64,000 nucleotides of DNA from Candidatus Vecturithrix granuli. Lineage in GTDB: Bacteria > Moduliflexota > Moduliflexia > Moduliflexales > Moduliflexaceae. The notes under the pieces are model-generated. The model made no database searches. It saw only the letters and a list, made by a program, of their open reading frames with translations, and was not told the DNA's origin. A program made the translations under genes and the position numbers. Within the stretch, counting starts at the first letter, position 1. Each line of letters starts with the position of its first letter. This document shows positions 56,848 to 64,000 of the stretch, in pieces. The stretch spans positions 31,009-95,008 of the forward strand of contig DF820472.1 in assembly GCA_000739535.1 (NCBI GenBank), written 5' to 3'.

Positions 56848-56910
56848 TTCACAATTGATAATTCACAATTCGCAATTATCAATTGTCAGTTGTGAATTAT
56901 CAATTGTGAA
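56848..56910. repeat. Perfect AT-rich hairpin
   Basis: Arms of 21 bp at 56848-56868 and 56890-56910 are exactly complementary (start ttcacaattgataattcaca). An inner cgcaattatcaattg further pairs. Related aattgacaattgacaatt wording recurs at 62268-62290. It lies 100 bp past the hslO stop. Confidence 0.85.
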
Positions 56911-56963
56911 TTTACAGAGGAGGTATCATGAGCCTCCGGCTCACCCGTCATCATGAAAATGAG

Positions 56964-57074
56964 ATGTACCGCGAAACTCCCTCCAGTTTCGTGGGTGGAT
57001 TAATGTAGCCCGAAACTCCAGTTTCGTGGCAGTCTCACTGGTACGCGAAACTGGAGTTTCGCGCTACATTTTCA
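56964..57074. repeat. Palindromes of the cgaaactccagtttcg family
   Basis: Three linked cgaaact...agtttcg stems lie within 111 bp (about 56970, 57011 and 57044); the last ends gtttcgcgctacattttcaa. The same unit, in reverse, starts at 24193 (tgaaaatgtagcgcgaaac) upstream of the importer operon. Confidence 0.8.
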
Positions 57075-57109
57075 AAGGAGTTGTCATAAGCTGGCGCTCA
57101 TCCGAAAGG

Positions 57110-57220
57110 ATGAAACTACAAGGATTTCGTGTAGGAAGGATGCTCAGAGGCATGGTTCGGTGTCACGCCGACCAATTCGCTGTTACGAATCCTTCCTACA
57201 GAAAATCCTTGTAGTTTCAT
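57110..57220. repeat. Long hairpin, gaaactacaagg family
   Basis: Arms of 32 bp at 57110-57141 and 57189-57220 differ at two positions (start atgaaactacaaggat). It is related to the hairpin at 24310-24388. Confidence 0.85.
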
Positions 57221-57288
57221 AGGAGTTCTTCATGTGTTTTGGCAAACACACCACGGTAGATGAAAATTCTCTGTTCAGGAGCGATCAG

Positions 57289-57360
57289 ATGTCCCGCGAA
57301 ATTCCTTTTCGCGGCCATTTCAGGCTGATGCGCGAAAAGGAATTTCGCGCTACATTTTCA
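57289..57360. repeat. Palindrome of the cgcgaaatt family, next to adk
   Basis: Stems cgcgaaattccttttcgcg and cgcgaaaaggaatttcgcg are near-complements separated by a gcc-type loop, ending tacattttca at 57360, 14 bases before the adk start. It is the fourth palindrome in the hslO-adk gap. Confidence 0.8.
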
Positions 57361-57373
57361 GGGGAGAAAGATT

Positions 57374-58018
57374 ATGAGACTTATACTGTTAGGCCCTCCA
57401 GGGGCAGGCAAAGGCACGCAGGCCCAGAAGTTATCTCAAAACTATCAGATTCCTCAGATTTCAACTGGTGATATTTTGCGCCAGGCCGTCAAAGACGGGA
57501 CAGACACCGGAAAAAAAGCCAAAGCGTACATGGATCGCGGTGATCTGGTGCCGGATGATGTAATTTTAGGGATTATCAACGATCGCATTCGAGCTGAGGA
57601 CTGTCAAAACGGGTATATTTTCGATGGCTTTCCGCGAACCGTGGCCCAGGCAGAAGGGTTGGATGTACTCTTACAACAGCTTAATACGCTCTTAGATGCC
57701 GTCGTGTATATTGATGTTCCTGATGATGAAGTGGTTGCACGTCTGTCAGGACGACGGACTTGCAAAGACTGTGGGGCGTTGTACCATATCTGCTATAATC
57801 CGCCAGCCACAGCAGGCGTCTGCGATGCGTGCGGAGGGGAATTATTTCAACGAGATGATGATAATGAAACCACCATCCGTCAGCGTCTGAGCGTCTATCA
57901 TGACCAAACCTCGCCGCTTATTCACTACTATGCTCAACGCAATCTTGTCAAAACCATTGCAGGGGCTGGAGCGCCTGAAGAAATCTTTTCAGCCGCGTGC
58001 CATGCCTTAGGGGGATGA
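57374..58018 (+). CDS. adk: Adenylate kinase
   Basis: The 214-residue enzyme has the P-loop GPPGAGKGT (7-15), ISTGDILR, the family motif IFDGFPRTVAQAEGL and a zinc-type LID with CKDCGALYH and VCDACGGELFQ. It interconverts ATP + AMP with two ADP in the cytoplasm. GGGGAG precedes the ATG by about eight bases. The following gene begins eight bases after its stop, so the phosphofructokinase gene is probably co-transcribed: both control the adenylate/energy balance. Confidence 0.97.
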   Translation: MRLILLGPPGAGKGTQAQKLSQNYQIPQISTGDILRQAVKDGTDTGKKAKAYMDRGDLVPDDVILGIINDRIRAEDCQNGYIFDGFPRTVAQAEGLDVLLQQLNTLLDAVVYIDVPDDEVVARLSGRRTCKDCGALYHICYNPPATAGVCDACGGELFQRDDDNETTIRQRLSVYHDQTSPLIHYYAQRNLVKTIAGAGAPEEIFSAACHALGG

Positions 58019-58025
58019 GAGCTTT

Positions 58026-59327
58026 ATGCCAACATCAGAGGATTTCACCGTAAAAACCTTAGGGGAATGCCGCTTTCCATCCCCATTAAATTTTCCTGAA
58101 GAGCTGTATGTCTCTGAACATACCCGGATACGGTTTGCCGCAGAAATTCCCAATGAAATCGGCTCGGATGAAGAACTGGCCTTTGAAAAAGCCGGACCGC
58201 GGAAAAATATTTTTTTCGATCCGAACGAAACCAAAGCTGCAATTGTGACCTGCGGCGGCATTTCGCCCGGATTAAATGACGTGATTCGTTCGATCGTCAT
58301 GCAAATGTATTATAAATATGGGGTAAAAAATCTTTTAGGGATTCGTTTTGGTTACAAAGGCTTGAATCCTGCCAACTGGCTTGAACCAATCAAATTGACG
58401 CCGAACGATGTGGAACGGATTCATGAGCTTGGGGGCACTGTTCTTGGCTCCAGCCGTGGTCATGAGGCCCCGGAAGTGATGGTTGATACTCTTGAAAAAC
58501 TGCATATCAATGTTTTATTTTGTATCGGCGGTGATGGCACGCTGCGAGGCGCAGATGTCATCTGGCAGGAAGTGGAACGGCGAGGACTGCCGATTTCTAT
58601 TATTGGAATTCCGAAAACGATTGATAATGATATTGGCTATGTTGCCAAAACCTTTGGATTTGATACCGCAGTGGCTGAAGCTCGCCATGCTCTGCAATGT
58701 GCACATGTTGAAGCCAAAGGTGCGCAAAATGGCATCGGTTTAGTCAAAGTCATGGGTCGAGATTCCGGATTTATCGCCGCCCACGCTACGCTCGCGAATC
58801 TGGATGTCAACTTCACATTAATCCCGGAAGTGGCGTTCGACCTACATGGCAAAGGGGGGTTTTTAGACGCACTTGAACAACGCATTCGCAAACGGCATCA
58901 TGCCGTCATTATTGTGGCAGAAGGCGCTGGTCAGGAATTTTTTCAGGAAGACGCTCGCAAAGATGCCTCGGGCAATATCCTGCACAATGATATCGGGATT
59001 TTATTGCGCGATGAAATTCAGACGTATTTCAAAACCAAAAACATCCCAATCACCTTAAAGTATATTGACCCAAGTTATATTATCCGCAGCGTAGCAGCCA
59101 ATGCCAGCGACAGCATTTTCTGCGCGCATTTAGGCCGCTATGCCGTCCATGCCGCTATGGCCGGAAGAACCGATATGCTTGTCGGTCGTTGGCATGACGA
59201 GTTCACGCACGTTCCGATTCCGATTACTGTGTCAACGCGCAAGAAAATTTCGACCAGCAGTGCGTTGTGGCTTAGCGTCCTGGAATCAACCGGTCAACCC
59301 GTTTCCTTGAAAAGTGTGGGCTGTTAA
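58026..59327 (+). CDS. pfkA: 6-phosphofructokinase (long, group II-like)
   Basis: The 433-residue enzyme has CGGISPGLNDVIR, GYKGL, GGDGT (168-172) and PKTIDND (196-202). An ~70-residue N-terminal extension precedes the core, as in the longer group II enzymes of spirochaetes, plants and kinetoplastids. Gly in GGDG (equivalent to E. coli Gly104) favours ATP; Lys in PKTIDND (equivalent to position 124) is common in PPi enzymes. This Gly/Lys mix is known in ATP-dependent members derived from PPi enzymes, so ATP use is the more probable. It follows adk closely. Confidence 0.93.
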   Translation: MPTSEDFTVKTLGECRFPSPLNFPEELYVSEHTRIRFAAEIPNEIGSDEELAFEKAGPRKNIFFDPNETKAAIVTCGGISPGLNDVIRSIVMQMYYKYGVKNLLGIRFGYKGLNPANWLEPIKLTPNDVERIHELGGTVLGSSRGHEAPEVMVDTLEKLHINVLFCIGGDGTLRGADVIWQEVERRGLPISIIGIPKTIDNDIGYVAKTFGFDTAVAEARHALQCAHVEAKGAQNGIGLVKVMGRDSGFIAAHATLANLDVNFTLIPEVAFDLHGKGGFLDALEQRIRKRHHAVIIVAEGAGQEFFQEDARKDASGNILHNDIGILLRDEIQTYFKTKNIPITLKYIDPSYIIRSVAANASDSIFCAHLGRYAVHAAMAGRTDMLVGRWHDEFTHVPIPITVSTRKKISTSSALWLSVLESTGQPVSLKSVGC

Positions 59328-59394
59328 AAAAGAGAGGTCAACAATGTGAAGCATACTCAAAAAACTTGTGTTTTATCAAAATGGAACTTAAGGG

Positions 59395-59444
59395 TTCGTA
59401 GGTCGCGCTTGAGCGCATTTTCTGCCTGAAGGCAGGACTACGAA
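59395..59444. repeat. Nested small hairpins after pfkA
   Basis: Outer arms ttcgtag (59395-59401) and ctacgaa (59438-59444) enclose gcgcttgagcgc and tgcctgaaggca stems. It is an intergenic palindrome without T-tract. Confidence 0.65.
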
Positions 59445-59507
59445 TCTGTCAACATTACATTATTACATTGGCTGTGTCCTGGTTTTTTGTCAAAGTTTGA
59501 CTGATGG

Positions 59508-59560
59508 GTTCATCGCAGCCGTTTTAGCGGCGATTAAACGCTAAAGCGTTTACTATGAAC
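59508..59560. repeat. Palindromic repeat, cgttttagcg/cgctaaagcg family
   Basis: Arms 59508-59529 and 59539-59560 match with several differences. Other members lie at 15968-16014 and 45029-45109. It lies just upstream of the Memo-AMMECR1 gene. Confidence 0.75.
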
Positions 59561-59602
59561 CTGTCACTCAAATGTTGTCAAAGCACTAGAGAGGTGGGTG
59601 TG

Positions 59603-61111
59603 ATGAAACGCATACATATCATGATGGTCATCATATTTTGCCTGATAGTGAGTGTTGGGGCGAACAGTTTTGTTCAGTTTAAAAAGGTTAGAGAGGCGTA
59701 TGTTGCCGGGCAGTTTTATCCGGCAGACCCGACAGCCCTGACAGCCCAACTTCAAGAATATCTTCAAATGGCTTCCCGCATTGAATTCAATGGGCAGTTG
59801 CATGCCATCGTGGTGCCACACGCCGGGTATATCTATTCCGGACCGATTGCGGCGTATGCTTATAAACAGATCACGACGCCGTTCAAACGAGTCGTGCTGT
59901 TTGCCTCCAATCATAGCGCGTATGCTGACGTTGATGGAGCTTCTGTGCCGGATTATACCCATTATGCCACTCCTCTCGGAGAAGTCAGTGTCTCGCCGCT
60001 TGTCCGGACGCTTCTGGCACAAGACCGCATTGCATACATCCCGGAGGCGCACACCACCCATATTATCGAGGTACAACTGCCGTTTTTACAAACCGTTTTG
60101 CCAGAGGATTTTGAAATTCTGCCGGTAATTACAGGGCGAATGAATTGGGATGATGTACGTTACTTTGCCGAACTGTTCAACCAATATGTTGATAATGAGA
60201 CTTTGTTTGTTCTCAGCACTGATCTCTCACACTATCACTCCTACGATGAGGCTGTGAGACTCGATACATCGTGTACGCGCGCGCTGGAAACCCTTGATAC
60301 CCGGGGAGTAATCAATTCGGAATTATGCGGACAGGGTGCGGCCCTTATTTTACTTGAAATTGCCAAAAAAAATGGCTGGCAGGGGAAAATACTCGATTAC
60401 CGGAACAGCGGTGACACGGCTGGCGATAAAAGCCGCGTGGTCGGGTATGCGGCGGTAGCGTATTATCAGGTTTCCGACCACACATCAATTGCCGCGCCTG
60501 ATCAGCCCCAACAAATAACCAATCCGCCTTTGCACTCTCCGCAGCCGCTTTCCCATCAGGAACAAAAATTGCTGCTGGAATTAGCACGTACAACGCTCGA
60601 ACAGTATCTCCAAACGCACACGCTGTTTGAACCTGATCCTCAGCGGTTTTCGCCATTTCCGGCGTTACAGGAAACGCGAGGAACCTTTGTCACTCTGAAA
60701 AAACAGGGGGAACTTCGCGGGTGTATTGGCAATATTATCGGCAAACAGCCTTTGTATCTCGGCGTTCGCGATCATGCGATTAATGCGGCGGTGCATGATT
60801 CGCGGTTTTTGCCGGTAAAGCAGGAGGAATTGACCGAGATTGATCTGAGTATTTCCGTACTTGATGTTCCACGCCTCCTCAGGGTTAAGACCCCGGAAGA
60901 TTATTTGGAGAAGTTGACGCACCAGGACGGTGTGCTGCTTGCCAGCGGGACCGCACAAGCCACGTATTTGCCGCAAGTATGGGAACAATTGCCAGACCCT
61001 GTGGAATTTCTTAGCCGCCTGTGCCTGAAAGCCGGAGCGCAAGCGGATTGTTGGAAAGATCCGGAGACTTTGATTTACACCTATCATGCTCAGGAATTTG
61101 CAGAAGAATAG
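59603..61111 (+). CDS. Memo-AMMECR1 fusion protein (AmmeMemoRadiSam system B + A), membrane-targeted
   Basis: The 502-residue protein starts at ATG 59603 (GAGAGGTGGG upstream; the longer frame is not supported) with a hydrophobic N-terminus KRIHIMMVIIFCLIVSVGA that looks like a signal peptide or anchor. Residues ~30-290 are a Memo domain (VVPHAGYIYSGPIAAYAYK, LFASNHSAY, STDLSHYHSYDEA). Residues ~330-500 are an AMMECR1 domain (LRGCIGNIIG, HDSRFLPVKQEELTEIDLSI). In the AmmeMemoRadiSam set the two are often fused and accompanied by a radical-SAM protein, which is not visible here. The biochemical role of the set is not settled. Confidence 0.9.
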   Translation: MKRIHIMMVIIFCLIVSVGANSFVQFKKVREAYVAGQFYPADPTALTAQLQEYLQMASRIEFNGQLHAIVVPHAGYIYSGPIAAYAYKQITTPFKRVVLFASNHSAYADVDGASVPDYTHYATPLGEVSVSPLVRTLLAQDRIAYIPEAHTTHIIEVQLPFLQTVLPEDFEILPVITGRMNWDDVRYFAELFNQYVDNETLFVLSTDLSHYHSYDEAVRLDTSCTRALETLDTRGVINSELCGQGAALILLEIAKKNGWQGKILDYRNSGDTAGDKSRVVGYAAVAYYQVSDHTSIAAPDQPQQITNPPLHSPQPLSHQEQKLLLELARTTLEQYLQTHTLFEPDPQRFSPFPALQETRGTFVTLKKQGELRGCIGNIIGKQPLYLGVRDHAINAAVHDSRFLPVKQEELTEIDLSISVLDVPRLLRVKTPEDYLEKLTHQDGVLLASGTAQATYLPQVWEQLPDPVEFLSRLCLKAGAQADCWKDPETLIYTYHAQEFAEE

Positions 61112-61127
61112 AAAAGGAGTCCAGCAT

Positions 61128-61160
61128 AGAGCCCGGGGTTTTGTCAAAAACCCGGGTTCT
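61128..61160. repeat. Hairpin with cccgggtt core
   Basis: Arms 61128-61143 and 61145-61160 differ at two positions. The core resembles the palindrome inside the VWA gene (10973-11005). It lies between the Memo gene and the next gene, 21 bases before the latter's start, and could affect its translation. Confidence 0.75.
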
Positions 61161-61180
61161 TATACATGGGAGCAAAAAAT

Positions 61181-61621
61181 ATGACACATTACGATGAAGG
61201 CAATTATGCCGCGAAACATCCGCAAGGAATCACTCCTGATCAGAAAATTGCCGAACAGGTTAAGGCGAAGTTGGTTGATGGTAAAATCAGTTGCGCTGCA
61301 GCCTTTCAGATTGCTGAAGAATACCGGATCACGCCCGCTGAGGTAGGCCAGGTAATCGATCTTTTAGAAATCCGCATCAATAAATGTCAACTTGGCCTGT
61401 TCGGGTACGGCCCGCAGAAAAAAATTGTACAACCTGCTAAACAAATTGCTGGGGAATTACGCGACGCTATCGAAGATGCCTGCAATGACGGCAAATTATC
61501 CTGTGCGGTGCTCTGGGAAATTGCGGAGCGTCTGCACATCTCCAGATTGGACGCCTCCGCCGCCTGCGAAGCTTTAGGCGTCAAAATTTCATCATGCCAG
61601 TTAGGCGCGTTTAGCGCTTAG
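61181..61621 (+). CDS. Small protein of two tandem ~55-residue helical repeats with Cys
   Basis: The 146-residue protein starts at ATG 61181 (GGGAG at nine bases). It consists of two similar units: the first from KIAEQVKAKLVDGKISCAAA to NKCQLGLFG, the second from QIAGELRDAIEDACNDGKLSCA to SCQLGAFS. Each has a Cys after a GK(I/L)SC turn, a helix-turn-helix-like middle (ITPAEVGQVIDLLEI; ISRLDASAACEALGV) and a C-x-L-G end. The paired Cys suggest metal or [Fe-S] binding, and the helical parts suggest DNA or protein binding, but I do not recognise the family with certainty. It is cytoplasmic and probably co-transcribed with, or attenuated from, the Memo gene. Confidence 0.65.
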   Translation: MTHYDEGNYAAKHPQGITPDQKIAEQVKAKLVDGKISCAAAFQIAEEYRITPAEVGQVIDLLEIRINKCQLGLFGYGPQKKIVQPAKQIAGELRDAIEDACNDGKLSCAVLWEIAERLHISRLDASAACEALGVKISSCQLGAFSA

Positions 61622-61777
61622 AGCTCTGAGCGCCGAAGAAAAACGTTGTGTTGAATTGCAGCGACGGAACGTGCAATGGATGGTATCTGGATAGCGCCTT
61701 TGATTTTTTGCAAAACTCCGGAAATTTGTTGTGGACGAAGTAAGGGGTCTTCATGAAAGTGTCCATATTTTTCTGTT

Positions 61778-62031
61778 GGTTATTATGAACTCGAACGGGT
61801 CAAGCATTTGCAGTAAGAGGCGCGTTGGATGCAGTCTATGCGCGGCAAAGCGGTAAAAGTGGTGTCGTCGCTGCTGTATTACATGCCGTTGAGCTTACCA
61901 TACAAAGTCATCTTTATACGACGGGATTTCAGCGAAATTCTGGCCCCGCAGAAAAAATACTTGACAGTCGAGGCGAAAATACAACCATCGTCTCAGACGA
62001 TGTTCTCAGACAGCAGATGAAACTTATCTGA
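61778..62031 (+). pseudogene. Sulfotransferase relic (stop codon and frameshift)
   Basis: In frame, YYELERVKHLQ is interrupted by TAA at 61814-61816, then continues EARWMQSMRGKAVKVVSSLL and YKVIFIRRDFSEILAPQKK. At the run of six A near 61955-61960 the frame shifts and continues ILDSRGENTTIVSDDVLRQ. Together this is the middle of a sulfotransferase-family protein (the YKVIFMRRD-type segment and LA-QK motif are typical). The N-terminal PAPS-binding P-loop and the C-terminus are missing. A short gap upstream (61622-61777) holds nothing recognisable. Confidence 0.72.
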
Positions 62032-62145
62032 ACAGGATTCCAGAACTGGATTGGATCCAACCAAAATGTGGAGTGGGTGTATCCTCAAGCGCATCATAAT
62101 AGGAGTTTTTTACCCCTACCCCTGCCCCAATGTTGTTGAGTTAAT

Positions 62146-62267
62146 AATTGGGTAGTGGTTAAATGATACCGTTCCCTGAGCGGAGTCGAAGGGAACAGAG
62201 AACAGCTCGTTTCGACTTCGCGCTCAACGAGCGGACATCACTTACCATTTAACCACTACCAATAATT
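62146..62267. repeat. Long imperfect palindrome, ggtagtggtt family
   Basis: Outer arms gggtagtggttaaat and atttaaccactacc enclose cgttccctgagcggagtcga and a tttcgacttcgcgctcaacg stem. It matches the class of 19278-19394 in both outer and inner wording. The rest of 62032-62145 and 62268-62389 contains no gene. Confidence 0.8.
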
Positions 62268-62389
62268 GATAATTGACAATTGACAATTCTCTTCTTTTGG
62301 CTCCATGACGTTGAATTGTCAATCGTCCATTTCCTTCATTCAACAACATTATGAGGCAAAGGTGGGTAAAATGATTGGGAGAAAATAAA

Positions 62390-63970
62390 GTGTTTCAATA
62401 CCGATGTTTTGTTAAGCCTGTAAGCATTATTCTAATAATTCTCGTCATAGAAGGATTACTTGCGTCCTGTCAGAAAAAGGAATATAATATCTATGAAAAT
62501 ATTCTTCAAGAGATAGAGATATTGCAGGATTCTTTTGACGCTGCGCTTGAATTTCAGGATGGTCACCTCAAACAATCGAGCGGAACCGCTGTCACATATT
62601 ATACGGAATTGCCGCAAGCACTAGAACTCTATGTAGAATTACCGACAAAACCGAAAGAGGCAGCCGCCACAATCTCTATTCATGCAGATGGTATTGAATC
62701 TCAACAATTTGAGATTGACAAGAAGGGGGGGCAGAGTTTTGATCTGGCGCAATTTCAAGGAAAAATCGTTGGCATTGAATTGAAGGTTGAGCCTGAAAAT
62801 GCTGCTCTTCAGTGGGATTCTCTGGTCTTGCGTTCTTTGAAAACCTCCGATGGCGACCAACAGCCTGATCAGCCGCCTCTGCCTCCAATTCCGGATTTGA
62901 AAAATTATGATGTGATCTATTTGGTGTTAGACGCCTTTCATGCGAAACATGCCAGTTTATATGGTTATGACAGGAAAACCACGCCCTTTCTTGATGAATT
63001 AGCCAAAGAAGCCGTGGTTTTTGACAATATGTTTGCCAATGCCCCCTATACTCTGGCTTCTACCGGCGTCCTGTTTACCTCAAAATTCGCCCATGAACAT
63101 GGCTTGATTCATGAGAAGAAGCGGCTCAGTCCGATTACGCCGACGATTAGTGAACTGTTAAGCGCAAAAGATATTCCCTCCTATCTGATCACCATCCATG
63201 GTTATCTTATCGGCGATTGGGGCTTATCGCGCGGATTTTCCAAGATCTTTAAAGAAAGGAAGTATGGGCATGGCCCAAAGGGGCAACCTGCAACCGCGTT
63301 TGATAATTTTGAGAAGATCTATGCTGAAGAACCTCAACATTCTAAATTTATCTATATTCACCTAGGGCCGCCGCATTCCCCATACATGCCGCCGGAACAG
63401 TTCAGAAAATTCATCCCTGACATTACTTCTGAAAAAATTGAACCAGTGAATGAGAACTTACATAAGATCGATCAAAGGAAATTACGGATTAATGATGAGC
63501 AATTGGAATATATTATCGGCTGGTATGATTCCAATGTATTATATGCAGATTATCTGGCCCAGAACATGATCGAACGTCTGAGAGAACTTGGGGTGCTTGA
63601 ACGCTGCATTGTCGTTATCACCTCAGATCATGGCGAAGGCCTCTTACAGCATAAACGTATGCTGCATGGTTCGACAGTTTTTGACGAGATGATCCATGTG
63701 CCCTTTATTGTCCGTTTTCCCAAAGAGTTGAACGTCTCGCCCCGGCACATCACGCATCTTGTCAGTTTACTGGATGTCACCCCAACCCTGGCTGAAATTT
63801 TTGGGATTGAACCGGCTGATTTTTCCGGTAAGAGCCTGCTTCCGACGATTTTTCATGATCAGGCGATCAATCCGTTTATTTATACGGAAGCCTTAGTGTA
63901 TGAAAATTTACGAGCAGTACGGGATTTTAAATATAACTCACTTTACGCAGTAGATAAAAAAGTTCTTTGA
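62390..63970 (+). CDS. Lipoprotein of the sulfatase / phosphoglycerol-transferase superfamily, possibly 3'-shortened
   Basis: GTG 62390 is preferred: GGGAG lies eight bases upstream, whereas the TTG at 62375 has no ribosome-binding site. The signal ends in a lipobox (LLASC). A beta-rich N-terminal domain (~25-165) is followed by a sulfatase-fold domain: DAFHAKHASLYGYDRKTTPF, then APYTLASTGVLFTS where a Thr or Ser occupies the nucleophile place instead of a formylglycine Cys, and later SDHGEGLLQH and HVPFIVRFP. The normal C-terminal LYDL region is absent: the frame stops at 63968-63970 after DKKVL, 30 bases before the window end. A one-base shift in the A run before it would extend the frame. 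It might modify surface polymers. Confidence 0.82.
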   Translation: MFQYRCFVKPVSIILIILVIEGLLASCQKKEYNIYENILQEIEILQDSFDAALEFQDGHLKQSSGTAVTYYTELPQALELYVELPTKPKEAAATISIHADGIESQQFEIDKKGGQSFDLAQFQGKIVGIELKVEPENAALQWDSLVLRSLKTSDGDQQPDQPPLPPIPDLKNYDVIYLVLDAFHAKHASLYGYDRKTTPFLDELAKEAVVFDNMFANAPYTLASTGVLFTSKFAHEHGLIHEKKRLSPITPTISELLSAKDIPSYLITIHGYLIGDWGLSRGFSKIFKERKYGHGPKGQPATAFDNFEKIYAEEPQHSKFIYIHLGPPHSPYMPPEQFRKFIPDITSEKIEPVNENLHKIDQRKLRINDEQLEYIIGWYDSNVLYADYLAQNMIERLRELGVLERCIVVITSDHGEGLLQHKRMLHGSTVFDEMIHVPFIVRFPKELNVSPRHITHLVSLLDVTPTLAEIFGIEPADFSGKSLLPTIFHDQAINPFIYTEALVYENLRAVRDFKYNSLYAVDKKVL

Positions 63971-64000
63971 CAAATATCTTGTGATCATGTTCAGATCCTC

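Overview
The window (64 kb) comes from a Gram-negative-type bacterium of moderate GC. Evidence for an outer membrane is an outer-membrane beta-barrel relic, a lipoprotein signal, a periplasmic alpha-2-macroglobulin and Bat-type proteins. Large STAND-type ATPases, Ser/Thr kinase signalling, multiple carbohydrate importers, many decayed genes and very many intergenic palindromes suggest a large, repeat-rich genome of an uncultured heterotroph. My guess is a candidate-phylum lineage such as KSB3/Modulibacteria; this rests on overall gene flavour only and is weak. I recognised no rRNA, tRNA or CRISPR array.

Layout. 1-6.3 kb: 3'-part of an alpha-2-macroglobulin, an AlbA/HATPase putative regulator and a Ser/Thr kinase. 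6.3-17.5 kb (minus strand): a BatD-BatE fusion, a Q-rich BatC, a CbbO/NorD-like VWA protein, a NorQ/CbbQ-like AAA ATPase, a glycosyltransferase, formiminotransferase-cyclodeaminase, and a full-length orphan JetA (DUF3375) without the rest of Wadjet. 18-24.2 kb: an M19 dipeptidase, then an importer (binding protein, two permeases, ATPase) ending in a glycerophosphodiester phosphodiesterase. 24.2-28.6 kb: a decay zone with palindromes, a truncated AAA-ATPase-like gene, a frameshifted beta-barrel gene, an attC-like palindrome and an IS4-family element.

28.6-39.1 kb is the accessory core: a 1384-residue STAND NTPase with TPR-like repeats, a double [4Fe-4S] QueG-like protein, an ECF sigma factor with a C-terminal extension, a BrnT/BrnA-type toxin-antitoxin pair, an HELGHH putative metallopeptidase, a second P-loop NTPase and an unrecognised 241-residue protein. 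The two NTPase genes are each preceded by a nearly identical ~103-bp palindrome in opposite orientation.

39.5-53.0 kb is a single minus-strand arabino-oligosaccharide locus: an ArsR-like regulator with its own candidate operator, a CUT1-type importer lacking its own ATPase, a GH51 arabinofuranosidase, a complete Opp/Dpp-type importer, and a second GH51. The two importers would bring in arabinose-containing oligosaccharides, which the cytoplasmic GH51 enzymes would trim.

53.2-64 kb is mainly housekeeping: a ComEA-like HhH protein, a MobA-like nucleotidyltransferase, an ABC ATPase, Hsp33, adenylate kinase, 6-phosphofructokinase, a membrane-targeted Memo-AMMECR1 fusion and a small internally duplicated protein. 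It ends with a dead sulfotransferase gene and a lipoprotein of the sulfatase/phosphoglycerol-transferase superfamily.

The most striking overall feature is the density and variety of long intergenic palindromes (at least six sequence families), one of which lies in frame inside the VWA gene.
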